NCBI GenBank assembly: GCA_947174365.1
Contig: CAMWIR010000015.1
Location: 1 to 34,783, forward strand
DNA length: 34,783 nt
Direction: 5' to 3'
Source of the DNA: an uncultured Ruminococcus sp.
Lineage (GTDB): Bacteria; Bacillota; Clostridia; Oscillospirales; Ruminococcaceae
This document shows, in pieces, positions 10,061 through 19,314 of this stretch. Position 1 is the first letter of the stretch. Each line of letters opens with the position of its first letter. The notes beneath the pieces were generated by a model that had not been told where the DNA came from, did not search any database, and saw only the letters and a program-made list of their open reading frames with translations. Position numbers and translations under genes: made by a program.

Positions 10061-10092
10061 AAAAAAGGCAGGAGCAAAAACTCCTGCCTTTT
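10061..10092 (-). terminator. terminator of the ribosomal protein cluster
   Basis: A perfect 12-bp stem, AAAAGGCAGGAG (10063-10074) and CTCCTGCCTTTT (10081-10092), with a 6-nt loop, is followed on the minus strand by TTTTTTATTT. It lies 9 nt past the rplQ stop and ends the 16-kb cluster. Confidence 0.95.
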
Positions 10093-10101
10093 GAGCACAA
10101 C

Positions 10102-10443
10102 TCAAACAAGCTCAATTACCGCCATCTCGGCAGCGTCTCCTCTACGGGGACCTGTCTTGATTATTCTTGTGTAACCGCCCTTTACATCCGCATACTTGGG
10201 AGCGATCTCGTCAAAAAGCTTCTTGACAACATCTTCCTTTGTTACGTATGCGAGAACCTGACGCTTAGAGTGCAGATCGTTGGTCTTAGCTGTGGTTATC
10301 ATCTTCTCAGCCATGCAGCGGACTTCCTTTGCCCTCGTTACGGTGGTTTCTATTCTGCCGTTTTCAAGCAGAAATGTTACCATTGCTCTGAGCATTGCCT
10401 TTCTGTGGTCGCTGGAACGACCCAGTTTTCTGGTTCCCGGCAT
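10102..10443 (-). CDS. rplQ: 50S ribosomal protein L17
   Basis: L17 is a large-subunit protein near the peptide exit tunnel. At 113 residues it has standard bacterial length, with the family start [19 protein letters not shown] and the central [10 protein letters not shown] motif. It is the last gene of the cluster, 33 nt after rpoA, and is followed at once by a strong terminator. The rpoA-rplQ end is the normal end of the alpha operon. Confidence 0.98.
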   Translation of the reverse strand: MPGTRKLGRSSDHRKAMLRAMVTFLLENGRIETTVTRAKEVRCMAEKMITTAKTNDLHSKRQVLAYVTKEDVVKKLFDEIAPKYADVKGGYTRIIKTGPRRGDAAEMAVIELV

Positions 10444-10476
10444 TAGATTTCACTCCTTACATTATCTAATATAAGA

Positions 10477-11430
10477 TCATTCTTCCTCGGTGCTGAGGTC
10501 AAAGCCCAGTGACTGGAGCTTCTCCTTGACCTCGTCAAAGGATTTCTTTCCAAGGTTTCTGACCTTCATCATTTCTTCTTCTGATTTACTTATCAGATCT
10601 TCAACGGTGTTGATACCCGCACGCTTCAAGCAGTTGAAAGAACGTACCGAGAGATCCAACTCTTCAATGGTCATCTCCAGTATTTTTTCCTTGCCCTTGT
10701 CATCCTTCTCAACCATAATATCCGTAATAGCGGATTCATCGGAAAGGTTGGAGAAGCTCTTGAGGTGCTCTATCAGCAGGTTTGCCGCCTGGGAAACAGC
10801 TTCCTTTGCGGAAACAGTCCCATCGGTCCATACCTCCAGGAAGAGCTTGTCATAGTCTGTAACCTGCCCCAGTCTCGTATCCTCCACTCTGAAATTGACT
10901 TTCAAAACAGGAGTGTAAATAGAGTCAACGGCAATAACATCTATGCCAAGGTTCATGAGCTGCTTGTTTTTTTCGGCGGGAACATATCCCCTGCCTCGGT
11001 CAATGGTTATTTCCATGTAAAGCTTTGCGTCCTTGCCCAGTGTAGCAATATGCATATCCGGGAAAAGAATGTCCACCTCGGAATCGGTTTTGATGTCGCC
11101 TGCAGTGACCTCGCACTCGTCCTCGGCTTCAATGTATATGGTCTTCGGACCCTCTCCGTAAAGCTTTGCAGTAAGCCCTTTAAGGTTAAGGATAATTTCG
11201 GTAACATCTTCCTTGACCCCGGGGATAGTTGAAAGTTCATGGTGCACGCCGTCAATCTTAACAGAGGTAACAGCCACACCCGGAAGCGAGGAGAGCAGCA
11301 CTCGTCTGAGAGAGTTTCCCAGTGTAGTGCCATAGCCGCGCTCCAGAGGAGCGAGAACGAACATACCGTATGTGCCGTTTGCTTCCGGGTTTACGGTTTC
11401 GATTTCCGGCTTTTCGATTTTTTCAAGCAT
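10477..11430 (-). CDS. rpoA: RNA polymerase alpha subunit
   Basis: This subunit nucleates RNA polymerase assembly and contacts promoter UP elements and activators. The 317 residues comprise the N-terminal assembly/dimerisation domain ([19 protein letters not shown] at about 29-47), a linker, and the C-terminal helix-hairpin-helix DNA-binding domain (about 255-317, [19 protein letters not shown], then [11 protein letters not shown]). It lies between rpsD and rplQ in the usual alpha-operon position, so its expression is tied to the ribosome. Confidence 0.99.
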   Translation of the reverse strand: MLEKIEKPEIETVNPEANGTYGMFVLAPLERGYGTTLGNSLRRVLLSSLPGVAVTSVKIDGVHHELSTIPGVKEDVTEIILNLKGLTAKLYGEGPKTIYIEAEDECEVTAGDIKTDSEVDILFPDMHIATLGKDAKLYMEITIDRGRGYVPAEKNKQLMNLGIDVIAVDSIYTPVLKVNFRVEDTRLGQVTDYDKLFLEVWTDGTVSAKEAVSQAANLLIEHLKSFSNLSDESAITDIMVEKDDKGKEKILEMTIEELDLSVRSFNCLKRAGINTVEDLISKSEEEMMKVRNLGKKSFDEVKEKLQSLGFDLSTEEE

Positions 11431-11481
11431 TAATAAAACCCTCCTATGATCGCATTATGATGTTTTGCAGTACCGCAAGGA

Positions 11482-12087
11482 TTACTTGCTGTACAGCTCG
11501 ACTATCAGGTGTGTCTGTGTCTCGTAATCAAGGTCGTCGGTAATGGGAGCGCGAACGATCTTTGCCGAGAAATTGTCCCTATCGGACTCCAGCCACAGAG
11601 GAATTACTCTGCCGCTTGTCTGTTCCAGGACATCCTTGAACTTTGCACTGCTTCTGCTCTTCTCGTGAAGAGTAATAACATCTCCGGGCTTTACGCGGTA
11701 GGAGGGGATATCCACTCTCTGACCGTTTACCGAGAAATGCTTATGTGTTACAAGCTGTCTTGCCTCACGTCTTGTGAGAGCGTAGCCCATTCTGTAAACC
11801 ACATTATCCAGTCTGGATTCGAGGATCGTTACCAGATTATCACCGGCCTTGCCCTCCATTTTGGAGGCGATCTCGAAATAGTGACGGAAAGGCTTTTCCA
11901 GAACGCCGTAGATGAACTTCAGCTTCTGCTTTTCCTTCAGCTGCATCCCGTATTCGGAAACCTTCTTGCGGGTGTTAGCCACGCCGGGCTTGGTAAACCT
12001 CTTAGACTCCTTGGAAACGCCCATGACCATAGGGCTTATCCCAAGGTATCTGCATCTTTTGAGGATAGGTTCTCTGTTTATAGCCAT
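11482..12087 (-). CDS. rpsD: 30S ribosomal protein S4
   Basis: S4 is a primary 16S rRNA-binding protein that starts assembly of the 30S body; in E. coli and Bacillus it also represses its own mRNA. The 201-residue product has the S4 RNA-binding domain (LESRLDNVVYRMGYALTRREARQLV, written here as adjoining pieces LESRLDNVVYRMG and ALTRREARQLV). Only one cysteine remains near the N-terminus (KRCRYLG), so this is the zinc-free form. Having rpsD inside the alpha operon is the ancestral arrangement; Bacillus subtilis has moved it elsewhere. Confidence 0.98.
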   Translation of the reverse strand: MAINREPILKRCRYLGISPMVMGVSKESKRFTKPGVANTRKKVSEYGMQLKEKQKLKFIYGVLEKPFRHYFEIASKMEGKAGDNLVTILESRLDNVVYRMGYALTRREARQLVTHKHFSVNGQRVDIPSYRVKPGDVITLHEKSRSSAKFKDVLEQTSGRVIPLWLESDRDNFSAKIVRAPITDDLDYETQTHLIVELYSK

Positions 12088-12109
12088 TTTACATTACACC
12101 TCCTGTAAA

Positions 12110-12511
12110 TTAGACGCGTCTTCTCTTGGGAGGACGGCAGCCGTTATGAGGAATAGGAGTTACATCCTTGATAAGTCTTACCTCAAGACCTACCTGCTGG
12201 AGCGCTCTTATAGCCGCCTCACGTCCTGCACCGGGGCCCTTTACAAAAACCTCAACAGTCTTGAGGCCGTGCTCCATAGCAGCCCTTGCAGCTGTTTCCG
12301 CAGCAGTCTGAGCCGCAAACGGAGTGGATTTCTTAGAGCCTCTGAAGCCCATTTCACCGGCGGATGCCCATGAAATAACGTTGCCCTGTATATCGGAAAC
12401 TGTTACTATCGTATTGTTAAAGGTGGACTGAATATGAACAGCGCCGTTTTCAATGTTCTTGCGCTCACGGCGGCGTCTTACAGTAGTCTTTTTACCTTTC
12501 TGCTGAGCCAT
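12110..12511 (-). CDS. rpsK: 30S ribosomal protein S11
   Basis: S11 lies in the 30S platform and helps shape the Shine-Dalgarno cleft. The 133-residue product contains the family hallmarks [29 protein letters not shown] and the C-terminal [20 protein letters not shown] precedes the ATG. It lies between rpsM and rpsD, with 14-nt and 22-nt gaps. Confidence 0.98.
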   Translation of the reverse strand: MAQQKGKKTTVRRRRERKNIENGAVHIQSTFNNTIVTVSDIQGNVISWASAGEMGFRGSKKSTPFAAQTAAETAARAAMEHGLKTVEVFVKGPGAGREAAIRALQQVGLEVRLIKDVTPIPHNGCRPPKRRRV

Positions 12512-12525
12512 AGTTCATACCCTCC

Positions 12526-12891
12526 TTACTTCTTCTTATTTGCAATGGTCTTTACGGGACCCTTGCGTGTTCTGGCGTTGGTCTTGGTTCTCTGACCTCT
12601 TACGGGCAGTCCCTTGCGGTGACGAACCCCTCTGTAGCACTGGATCTCAACCAGCCGCTTGATGTTAAGAGCAACATTTCTTCTAAGGTCGCCCTCCACC
12701 ACCAGATTGTGGTCAATATATTCTCTGAGCTTGGAAACGTCGTCCTCAGTCAGATCCTTTACTCTTGTATCAGGGTTTACACCTGTGCTTGCGAGGATAA
12801 CGCTCGCAGATTTACGGCCTATACCGTAGATATAAGTGAGTCCTATTTCAACTCTCTTATTCTTGGGCAGGTCAACACCGGCTATACGTGC
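12526..12891 (-). CDS. rpsM: 30S ribosomal protein S13
   Basis: S13 sits in the 30S head and bridges to L5 of the 50S subunit. The start at 12891 gives the canonical [11 protein letters not shown]-terminus and 121 residues; GGAGGTG lies upstream. The frame extends 5 codons further but those are not expected in S13. Motifs [10 protein letters not shown] and [18 protein letters not shown] are present. It opens the alpha block after a 136-nt spacer that follows rpmJ; I find no convincing promoter in that spacer. Confidence 0.98.
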   Translation of the reverse strand, partial: ARIAGVDLPKNKRVEIGLTYIYGIGRKSASVILASTGVNPDTRVKDLTEDDVSKLREYIDHNLVVEGDLRRNVALNIKRLVEIQCYRGVRHRKGLPVRGQRTKTNARTRKGPVKTIANKKK

Positions 12892-13027
12892 CATTAATAA
12901 ATACACCTCCGTAATTTTGGGCGAATCCGACCGTATTCACACGGCAGACTCCGTTCAAAGCAATATAAATTTCATCTTTCCTTATTTCACGCACCCGTAA
13001 GCTCACACTCCGGAGTGCAACAGCAAC

Positions 13028-13141
13028 TCAGCCCTGACGCTGCTTGTGCTTAGGATTTTCGCAGATGATCATTATCTTGCCTTTTCTCTTGATAACCTTG
13101 CACTTTTCGCACATAGGCTTAACTGAAGGTCTTACTTTCAT
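13028..13141 (-). CDS. rpmJ: 50S ribosomal protein L36, zinc-binding form
   Basis: This 37-residue protein is the smallest of the large subunit. The sequence begins [14 protein letters not shown] and ends NPKHKQRQG, with the C11-C14-C27-H32 zinc-ribbon ligands of the C+ form. AGGAGG sits just upstream of the ATG. It follows infA by 33 nt, the conserved order. Confidence 0.97.
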   Translation of the reverse strand: MKVRPSVKPMCEKCKVIKRKGKIMIICENPKHKQRQG

Positions 13142-13174
13142 TGATAATTCCTCCTTGTGTTAGATTGATCCGAA

Positions 13175-13393
13175 TCACTTGGCTCTCCATGTGATCCTGC
13201 CTTTTGAGAGATCGTATGGAGACATTTCCACAGTGACCTTGTCGCCGGGAACGATTCTGATATAGTTCATTCTCAGTTTACCCGAAACATGAGCAAGAAT
13301 CTTATGTCCGTTTGCAAGCTCAACCTGAAAGTTGGCGTTGGGGAGAGCCTCTATAACCGTGCCCTCAATCTCAATAACATCTTCCTTAGACAA
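13175..13393 (-). CDS. infA: translation initiation factor IF-1
   Basis: IF-1 occupies the A site of the 30S subunit during initiation. It is 72 residues, the standard length, with a single OB fold: [32 protein letters not shown] and a C-terminal [12 protein letters not shown]. It lies between the KOW-domain protein and rpmJ. Confidence 0.98.
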   Translation of the reverse strand: MSKEDVIEIEGTVIEALPNANFQVELANGHKILAHVSGKLRMNYIRIVPGDKVTVEMSPYDLSKGRITWRAK

Positions 13394-13415
13394 GCTGACA
13401 GCCTCCTTGAGAGTA

Positions 13416-13673
13416 TTAGTTGCGGGGATCGCAGGCTCGCAAGTTCCACTCGCCTGTAAGCCGGCGGAGCTTTTTATCGGTAATATCCGTCATATCTATA
13501 ACAGTATTGGTAAATTTTACGTGTTTTAATCGTTTGCGCTTAAGGTTCCCAAGTCTGCGCTCCTTACCGTCTGCCACCATGACGAACTCATCATCGGCAG
13601 CGACCACAACGAGAAATTTTCCCTTATCCCGTCCCGCCGCGCTTCTGACGATCCTTCCTACCGCATTTTCCAT
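13416..13673 (-). CDS. KOW-domain RNA-binding protein, L14e/L6e/L27e-like
   Basis: This 85-residue basic protein has a KOW-type core near its N-terminus ([21 protein letters not shown]) followed by a lysine/arginine-rich segment ([16 protein letters not shown]). Proteins of this kind, distantly similar to archaeal/eukaryotic L14e-type ribosomal proteins, are found between map and infA in many Firmicutes, the same position as here. It probably binds rRNA, but its role is not established. It begins 11 nt after map, so the two are likely translated from one message. Confidence 0.85.
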   Translation of the reverse strand: MENAVGRIVRSAAGRDKGKFLVVVAADDEFVMVADGKERRLGNLKRKRLKHVKFTNTVIDMTDITDKKLRRLTGEWNLRACDPRN

Positions 13674-13684
13674 AGCGAATCCCT

Positions 13685-14443
13685 CTAAATGATTGTGGGC
13701 TTTGTTAGAATTACAGGCCCCTCGGACGTAACTGCGATTGTATGCTCAAAGTGAGCGGAGAGTGAACCTGATTTTGTCAACACGGTCCAACCGTCCGGGA
13801 GTACCTTGACTTCATCTCCTACCGCATTGATCATGGGTTCTATTGCGATCGTCATACCCGCTATAAGCCTCGGACCTCTTCCGGGCTTGCCGAAATTGGG
13901 CACCTCCGGGGATTCATGGAGCTTAGCCCCCACCCCGTGGCCTACATAGGCTTTGACTACGCCGTATCCGTAAGAGGTGCAGTGCTCTTCCACAGCATGG
14001 GAGATATCTCCCACCCTATTGCCGACCACAGCCTGCGCAATTCCTTTGTACAGGCTTTCCTCGGTCACGCGAAGGAGCTGTCTGGCCTCCTCAGAAACAT
14101 TTCCGACAGCAAACGTATAGGCATTGTCACCGTTGAAGCCGTCAATGCAAGCACCTGTGTCAATGCTTACAATGTCGCCCTCCTTGATTATCTCATGCTT
14201 GGAGGGGATCCCGTGGATCACCTTGTTGTTTATCGAAATGCACGCCGAGCCGGGAAATCCCCCGTAATTAAGGAAGTTAGGCTTTGCGCCGTGCTTTACG
14301 ATATAATCGTGGATGATCTTATCCAGCTCATAGGTAGACATACCCGGTCGGATCGACTGTCCTCCGTAATGGAGAGCGTCGGCGGAAATCTGCCCCGCCA
14401 GACGCATTTTTTCAAGATCGTACTTGGATTTTACAATAATCAT
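13685..14443 (-). CDS. map: methionine aminopeptidase, type I
   Basis: This enzyme removes the initiator methionine from nascent proteins. The 252-residue protein has all five metal ligands of the family: D95 (SIDTG), D106 (GDNAYT), H169 (VGHG), E202 (IEPM) and E233 (FEHT). There is no N-terminal zinc-finger extension, so it is the short type Ia form. I start at ATG 14443 because AGAAGG is well spaced before it; a GTG at 14476 in the same frame would overlap the adk stop. The location after adk is the conserved secY-adk-map order. Confidence 0.96.
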   Translation of the reverse strand: MIIVKSKYDLEKMRLAGQISADALHYGGQSIRPGMSTYELDKIIHDYIVKHGAKPNFLNYGGFPGSACISINNKVIHGIPSKHEIIKEGDIVSIDTGACIDGFNGDNAYTFAVGNVSEEARQLLRVTEESLYKGIAQAVVGNRVGDISHAVEEHCTSYGYGVVKAYVGHGVGAKLHESPEVPNFGKPGRGPRLIAGMTIAIEPMINAVGDEVKVLPDGWTVLTKSGSLSAHFEHTIAVTSEGPVILTKPTII

Positions 14444-14472
14444 TACCGCGCCTTCTTTGCAGCAGGCAGTGC

Positions 14473-15105
14473 TCACGCATTAACAGCGTCAAGCACCAGC
14501 TTGGAGGTAGCGGAAACCTCGCTCTGACCAATTACAGTAGTAAGCTTTCCTCTGCCCTTGTAGAAGTCCACCAAAGGAGCTGTAGCCTCGTGGTAGGTCG
14601 CAAGTCTGTTAAGAACAGTCTCGGGAGCGTCGTCCGCCCTCTGGACTACCTTGCCGCCGCACTTGTCGCAAACGCCCTCAGCCTTAGTGGGGTTGAACTC
14701 CACATGATAGGAAGCGCCGCAGCTCTCGCAGACTCTTCTGCCGCCCAGTCTGTTCTTGATGTCCTCATCGGGAACAGAGATCTCAATTACCTTGTCAATG
14801 ACAACGCCCATAGTCTCCAGCGCCTCAGCCTGAGGAACGGTCCTCGGGAAGCCGTCAAGGATAAATCCCTTTGCGCAGTCGCTTTCTGCAATTCTATCCT
14901 TAAGAATGCCTATAACAACATCATCGGGAACAAGGTCGCCTGCATCCATAAACGCCTTTGCCTTAAGACCCCACTCGGTGCCGTTTTTAACAGCCGCTCT
15001 GAGGATATTGCCTGTAGAGATCTGAGGAATGCTCAGCTTTTCGCTGATAACCTCTGCCTGAGTTCCCTTGCCTGCGCCGGGAGCGCCCAAAAGAATAAGA
15101 TTCAT
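14473..15105 (-). CDS. adk: adenylate kinase, zinc-LID form
   Basis: Adenylate kinase interconverts ATP + AMP and 2 ADP. The 210-residue protein has the P-loop GAPGAGKGT at residues 7-15 and DGFPRT at 84-89. The LID domain carries four cysteines (C126, C129, C146, C149) that bind structural zinc, as is common in Gram-positive bacteria. It lies 37 nt after secY and 29 nt before map. Confidence 0.98.
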   Translation of the reverse strand: MNLILLGAPGAGKGTQAEVISEKLSIPQISTGNILRAAVKNGTEWGLKAKAFMDAGDLVPDDVVIGILKDRIAESDCAKGFILDGFPRTVPQAEALETMGVVIDKVIEISVPDEDIKNRLGGRRVCESCGASYHVEFNPTKAEGVCDKCGGKVVQRADDAPETVLNRLATYHEATAPLVDFYKGRGKLTTVIGQSEVSATSKLVLDAVNA

Positions 15106-15142
15106 AGCATTTTTCCTTTCGTTAAAAGCGTCTTAAATTTGT

Positions 15143-16462
15143 TTATTCAAGAAATCCTTTGTGGTGTCTCATCATCATCTGCGACTCCAGCGTTCTCACG
15201 GTTTCAAGAGCAACGCTGACAATAATCAGAATAGAAGTACCCGCCATGGATATCTGCATTTGTGTTGCCATCTGGAAGAAAATGGGGAATATAGCAATAA
15301 TGCCAAGGCAAACAGCGCCTATAAGAGTGATCTTCGAAAGCACCCTCTGAATAAAGTCGCTGGTGGGCTTACCGGGTCTGATACCGGGTATTCCTCCGTT
15401 GTTCTGCCGCAGATTATTGGCGATCTCAATGGGATTGTACTGCATTGAAACGTAAAAATAGTTGAAAGCGATAATGAGGATAAAGTAGATCAGCGCATAC
15501 CAGACGCTGTTTGTGCTGAAGAAATTCAGCAGTCCGTTGTAGAACTTCTGCCAGAACGTCCACTGATCGTACAGTGCAGGATCAGGTCTGCCTGCAAACA
15601 TCTGAATCGTCTGAGGCAGCGACATAAATGCCATTGCAAATATGATAGGCATAACGCCGCTCATAGCGACCTTAATGGGGATGTGAGTGTTCTGCCCGCC
15701 GTACTGCTTTCTTCCCACCACACGCTTGGCGTACTGTATAGGTATCCGACGCTCAGCATTGTTCATCAGAACGATAAACCCGATCATCACAACCTCAATA
15801 ACGCCGATAAGTGCAATATAGAAATACTTTTTGCTGTCGACCTGCGCACTTCTGAACAGATCCATAATATCAGTGGGAATCCTCGCCACAATACCCGCAA
15901 AGAGTATAATGGAGATACCGTTTCCGATACCGCTTTCGTTGATAAGGTTGCCCAGCCATACAATAAGGCTTGAGCCGGCTGTCAGCACTCCGATGATTAC
16001 AATAGCCGCAAACACGCCCTCTGCTCCCTGGGTATATTTTACCGCATTGGCCTGGTTCCTTATAGTGAAATAATAACCGTAGCTCATTACAAGGGAAATT
16101 ATAAGGGCAGTAACGCTTGTTATCTTCTGCAGCTTCTTCCTGCCCTCTTCGCCTTCTTTCTGGAGAGATTCCAGAGGAGGCAGAGCATACGTCAGAAGCT
16201 GAATGATGATCGAAGCGTTGATATAGGGCTGAATGGACAGTGCGAACACCGTACCCTTTGAGATAGCGCTTCCCGAAAGCATATCCAGATAGCTGAAAAT
16301 GCTGCCGTCGTTCCCGTTTATCATAGCGGATATTCGCTCCGGTTCCAGGAAAGGCACGGGCATTGCGCAGCCTAAGCGGAAGATAACGATAATGAGTAAT
16401 GTGTATAGGAGCTTTTTCCTCAGCTCCGGCGTTCTCCAAGCGTTTCGCATGGTAGCAAACAC
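15143..16462 (-). CDS. secY: protein translocase subunit SecY
   Basis: SecY is the channel of the Sec translocon in the cytoplasmic membrane. The 439-residue protein has the normal length and about ten hydrophobic segments; it begins MFATMRNAWRTPELRKKLLYT, typical of Firmicute SecY, and has conserved GIRPGKPTSDF in the cytoplasmic loop before TM9. I use GTG 16462, one base after the rplO stop, with AGGTGA upstream inside the end of rplO; this indicates translational coupling. The next ATG (16450) would drop four usual residues and sits too far from the binding site. Confidence 0.98.
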   Translation of the reverse strand: MFATMRNAWRTPELRKKLLYTLLIIVIFRLGCAMPVPFLEPERISAMINGNDGSIFSYLDMLSGSAISKGTVFALSIQPYINASIIIQLLTYALPPLESLQKEGEEGRKKLQKITSVTALIISLVMSYGYYFTIRNQANAVKYTQGAEGVFAAIVIIGVLTAGSSLIVWLGNLINESGIGNGISIILFAGIVARIPTDIMDLFRSAQVDSKKYFYIALIGVIEVVMIGFIVLMNNAERRIPIQYAKRVVGRKQYGGQNTHIPIKVAMSGVMPIIFAMAFMSLPQTIQMFAGRPDPALYDQWTFWQKFYNGLLNFFSTNSVWYALIYFILIIAFNYFYVSMQYNPIEIANNLRQNNGGIPGIRPGKPTSDFIQRVLSKITLIGAVCLGIIAIFPIFFQMATQMQISMAGTSILIIVSVALETVRTLESQMMMRHHKGFLE

Positions 16463-16463
16463 A

Positions 16464-16904
16464 TTACATCACCTCAGCCTTCCCGCCTGCTTTCTCGATT
16501 TTTTCCTTTGCGGATGCGGAGAATGCGTTAGCCTTAACGGTAAGGTTGCGGCTCAGCTCCCCGTTTCCGAGAATTTTAATACCGTTCTGTGTTTTCTTCA
16601 CCAGACCGCTTGCTTTCAGCAATTCAGCGTCAACCACTGTGCCGTCCACAAACTTATCTAGGTCGCAAACGTTCACGGTCTCATATCTTACAGCGAAGAT
16701 GTTGTTGAATCCTCTCTTGGGGATTCTTCTGGTCATGGGCATCTGACCGCCCTCGAAGCCGGGTCTTACACCGCCGCCCGAACGGGCGTTCTGTCCCTTG
16801 TGACCCTTGCCGGCAGTCTTGCCGTTGCCGGAGCCGTGACCCCGTCCCACACGCTTAACATCCTTAACAGAGCCTGCAGCGGGAGAAAGTTCATATAACT
16901 TCAT
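16464..16904 (-). CDS. rplO: 50S ribosomal protein L15
   Basis: L15 is a late-assembling 50S protein. The 146 residues show the glycine-rich N-terminus ([20 protein letters not shown]), then [15 protein letters not shown] and the C-terminal globular part. The stop is one base before the secY start. Confidence 0.98.
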   Translation of the reverse strand: MKLYELSPAAGSVKDVKRVGRGHGSGNGKTAGKGHKGQNARSGGGVRPGFEGGQMPMTRRIPKRGFNNIFAVRYETVNVCDLDKFVDGTVVDAELLKASGLVKKTQNGIKILGNGELSRNLTVKANAFSASAKEKIEKAGGKAEVM

Positions 16905-16922
16905 AGCTTAAAGCACCTCCAT

Positions 16923-17096
16923 TCAAGCGTTTGTTACGGATACAAGGTGGGAGATCTTCTTGATCTTGCCCTGTACTGCGGCGTTGTCCTGCTGAACAGT
17001 CTCATCGCCGATCTTTCTGAGTCCCAAAGAGGCTGCGGTTGCGATCTGGTCTTTCTTGCAGCTGTTAAGGCTCTTTACAAGTTTGATTTTAACCAT
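16923..17096 (-). CDS. rpmD: 50S ribosomal protein L30
   Basis: This 57-residue protein starts MVKIKLVKSLNSCKKDQ and has the family's LGLRKIGDETVQQDNAAVQG core, followed by KIKKISHLVSV. It occupies its conserved slot between rpsE (15 nt) and rplO (18 nt). It is short but complete. Confidence 0.97.
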   Translation of the reverse strand: MVKIKLVKSLNSCKKDQIATAASLGLRKIGDETVQQDNAAVQGKIKKISHLVSVTNA

Positions 17097-17111
17097 TGTC
17101 GGTCGCCCTCC

Positions 17112-17612
17112 TTAGTTTAAAATTTCCTTCACGGACTTGCCTCTTACCGCTGCAACCTCCTTGGCGCTGCGGAGCTCGGAAAGCCCCTGAAGAGTAGCCC
17201 TTACCACGTTGCAGGCATTGTTGGAACGCAGGGACTTTGTTCTGATGTCCTTGATTCCCGCAACCTCGATCACTGCACGGACAGGACCGCCTGCGATAAC
17301 GCCGGTACCGGGTGCTGCAGGCTTCATAAGCACTCTGCCTGCGCCGAATTTACCGATGACCTCATGAGGGATAGTAGAACCTCTGAGGGAGATCTTCATA
17401 AGATTTTTCTTAGCGTCCTCAATGCCCTTGCGGATAGCGTCGGGAACTTCTCCGGACTTGCCTATGCCGAAGCCAACCGTACCGTTGCCGTCGCCAACTA
17501 CGACCAAAGCGGCAAACTTGAAAATACGTCCGCCCTTAACAGTCTTGGAAACTCTGTTGATAGCAACGACCTTCTCGGTAAGCTCCAGATTTGAAGCGTC
17601 TATCTTAGTCAA
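17112..17612 (-). CDS. rpsE: 30S ribosomal protein S5
   Basis: S5 lies at the mRNA entry side of the 30S subunit and affects decoding accuracy. The 166 residues show the N-terminal S5 dsRNA-binding domain ([20 protein letters not shown], then [20 protein letters not shown]) and the C-terminal domain with [13 protein letters not shown]. Spacing to neighbours is 15-24 nt. Confidence 0.98.
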   Translation of the reverse strand: MTKIDASNLELTEKVVAINRVSKTVKGGRIFKFAALVVVGDGNGTVGFGIGKSGEVPDAIRKGIEDAKKNLMKISLRGSTIPHEVIGKFGAGRVLMKPAAPGTGVIAGGPVRAVIEVAGIKDIRTKSLRSNNACNVVRATLQGLSELRSAKEVAAVRGKSVKEILN

Positions 17613-17636
17613 AAGTGTAACCTCCTTTTAATTTGA

Positions 17637-17996
17637 TCAGAACTTGAGACCGCCCTGACGTGCGCCGTCTGCAAGGCTCGCAACTCTGCCGTGGTAAAGG
17701 TAGCCCGCTCTGTCGAAAACGACTTCCTCGATACCCTTTTCCTTGGCAGCCTTGGCGATAGCCTCGCCAACCTTGAATGCGCCGTCCTTATTGCCGCCGT
17801 TTGCGTCAAATCCCTTTTCAAGAGAGGAAGCGCTTGCAAGAGTTACCCCTGCAACGTCGTCAATAAGCTGAGCGTATATATGCTTAGCGCTGCGGAAAAC
17901 ATTCAGACGGGGACGTGCAGCCGTGCCGCTGATCTTGCCGCGGACACGCTTCTGTCTTTTCGCCCTTGTTTCCTTTCTGTTGATCTGCTTAACCAT
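17637..17996 (-). CDS. rplR: 50S ribosomal protein L18
   Basis: L18 binds 5S rRNA together with L5 and anchors the central protuberance. The 119-residue sequence has [27 protein letters not shown], and the C-terminal [24 protein letters not shown] end. An unusually long 208-nt spacer separates it from rplF upstream, although the two are normally almost adjacent. Confidence 0.98.
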   Translation of the reverse strand: MVKQINRKETRAKRQKRVRGKISGTAARPRLNVFRSAKHIYAQLIDDVAGVTLASASSLEKGFDANGGNKDGAFKVGEAIAKAAKEKGIEEVVFDRAGYLYHGRVASLADGARQGGLKF

Positions 17997-18204
17997 TTTA
18001 AATTACAACTCCTTATCGTTTCGGAAAATAGTAGTCCGTACAACGGACAGTAAAGTCCTGACAGGGATTTTACAACACCCGACCGCCTGTAAAACACAGC
18101 GCCCGATATATGCACCTGTCCCAAACCGACTGCCGTGACCTGCATACAGTCTGTCCCATTCTCCCCATAGTGAGAGCCAATACTTAGTGCGTCTAAAAGG
18201 GAAC
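17997..18204 (-). other. long non-coding spacer with hairpins between rplF and rplR
   Basis: This 208-nt gap contains no start-codon/binding-site pair that opens a credible gene. It holds a perfect 6-bp hairpin (GTCCGT 18034-18039, ACGGAC 18043-18048) and an adjacent imperfect 10-bp repeat (18050-18059 with 18064-18073). It also contains the 13-mer CTGTCCCATTCTC (18151-18163) that recurs in the rplB-rpsS spacer. No promoter consensus is visible. Confidence 0.5.
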
Positions 18205-18750
18205 TTACTTCTTGCCCTTACCTGCCTTACCTTCCTTGCGGATGATATGCTCGCCTGTGTAGCGGATACCCTTGCCCTTGTAAGGCTCGGGAGGTCTCTT
18301 CTCGCGGACCTCGGCAGCGAACTGTCCCACGATCTGCTTGTCAATGCCGTTGATAACGATCTTGTTTGCAGAGGGAACATCAATGGTGATGCCGTCAGTC
18401 TCCGCAACAATAACCTGATGAGAGTAACCCAGGTTCATAACAAGGTTCTTGCCCTGCTTCTGAGCTCTGTAACCGATACCCTCAATGTCCAAAGACTTTG
18501 AGAAACCGTGTGTTACGCCCTCGACCATATTTGCAAGGAGCGATCTTGTAAGTCCGTGGAGGGACTTGTGGAGTTTATCCTCCGAGGGGCGTTCAACAAT
18601 AAGCTCTGCGCCCTCCTGCTTTATTATCATATCCTTGTGAAAGGATTTAGTAAGCGTGCCCTTAGGTCCTTTTACGGTAACCTCAGTGCCGTTGATCTTT
18701 ACCTCAACGCCTGCGGGAACACTTATAGGCTTTTTTCCTATTCTTGACAT
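18205..18750 (-). CDS. rplF: 50S ribosomal protein L6
   Basis: L6 lies near the factor-binding site of the 50S subunit. Starting at ATG 18750 (GGAGGAAC upstream) gives the canonical MSRIGKKPISVPAGVEV and 181 residues. The C-terminal signature PEPYKGKGIRY is present. The open frame extends 15 codons upstream over the rpsH end, but that extension is not part of L6. Confidence 0.98.
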   Translation of the reverse strand: MSRIGKKPISVPAGVEVKINGTEVTVKGPKGTLTKSFHKDMIIKQEGAELIVERPSEDKLHKSLHGLTRSLLANMVEGVTHGFSKSLDIEGIGYRAQKQGKNLVMNLGYSHQVIVAETDGITIDVPSANKIVINGIDKQIVGQFAAEVREKRPPEPYKGKGIRYTGEHIIRKEGKAGKGKK

Positions 18751-18763
18751 TCGGTGTTCCTCC

Positions 18764-19162
18764 TTACCATACAAACGCAAGGACTTCGCCGCCAACGTTA
18801 AGCTCTCTTGCCTTCTTATCGGTCATAACGCCCTTGGACGTGGACACGATAGCAATGCCGAGACCCTTCATAACCTTGGGCATATCCTCGCAGCTTGAAT
18901 AAATTCTCAGACCGGGCTTGGAAACCCTCCGCAGACCTGTGATGACCTGGGATTTATTTTCTCCGTACTTGAGGGTGATCCTGATGATACCCTGCTTGCC
19001 GTCGTCGATGAGCTGATAGCTCTTGATATAGCCTTCATCAACAAGAATCTGAGTGATAGCCTTCTTCATATTTGAAGCAGGCACGTCAACAGTGGGGTGT
19101 TTAGCAGTGTTGGCGTTTCTGATTCTTGTAAGAATATCAGCAATTGAATCGGTAATCTGCAT
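18764..19162 (-). CDS. rpsH: 30S ribosomal protein S8
   Basis: S8 binds 16S rRNA helix 21 and, in E. coli, represses the spc operon. The 132 residues include [14 protein letters not shown] at the start, [10 protein letters not shown] in the middle and the conserved [18 protein letters not shown] signature near the C-terminus. A 152-nt spacer precedes it after rpsZ. Confidence 0.98.
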   Translation of the reverse strand: MQITDSIADILTRIRNANTAKHPTVDVPASNMKKAITQILVDEGYIKSYQLIDDGKQGIIRITLKYGENKSQVITGLRRVSKPGLRIYSSCEDMPKVMKGLGIAIVSTSKGVMTDKKARELNVGGEVLAFVW

Positions 19163-19292
19163 ACCATTTACCTCCTTATATATTGCTTACTGTTAAAGGA
19201 ACGCGATTCAAAGGACATTTACGGCAAAGATTAATCTGCAGCATAAAGCCCATTGCATACTCTCCTGCCTCTTGCCTCCGAATCTCCTGCCG

Positions 19293-19313
19293 GTGTCAAC
19301 ATCAAGTTGACAC
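19293..19313 (-). repeat. perfect hairpin just after the rpsZ stop
   Basis: GTGTCAAC (19293-19300) and GTTGACAC (19306-19313) form an 8-bp perfect stem with a 5-nt loop, starting one base past the rpsZ stop codon. No T run follows on the minus strand, so it is not a classic terminator. It may protect or mark an mRNA end between S14 and S8. Confidence 0.6.
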
Positions 19314-19314
19314 A

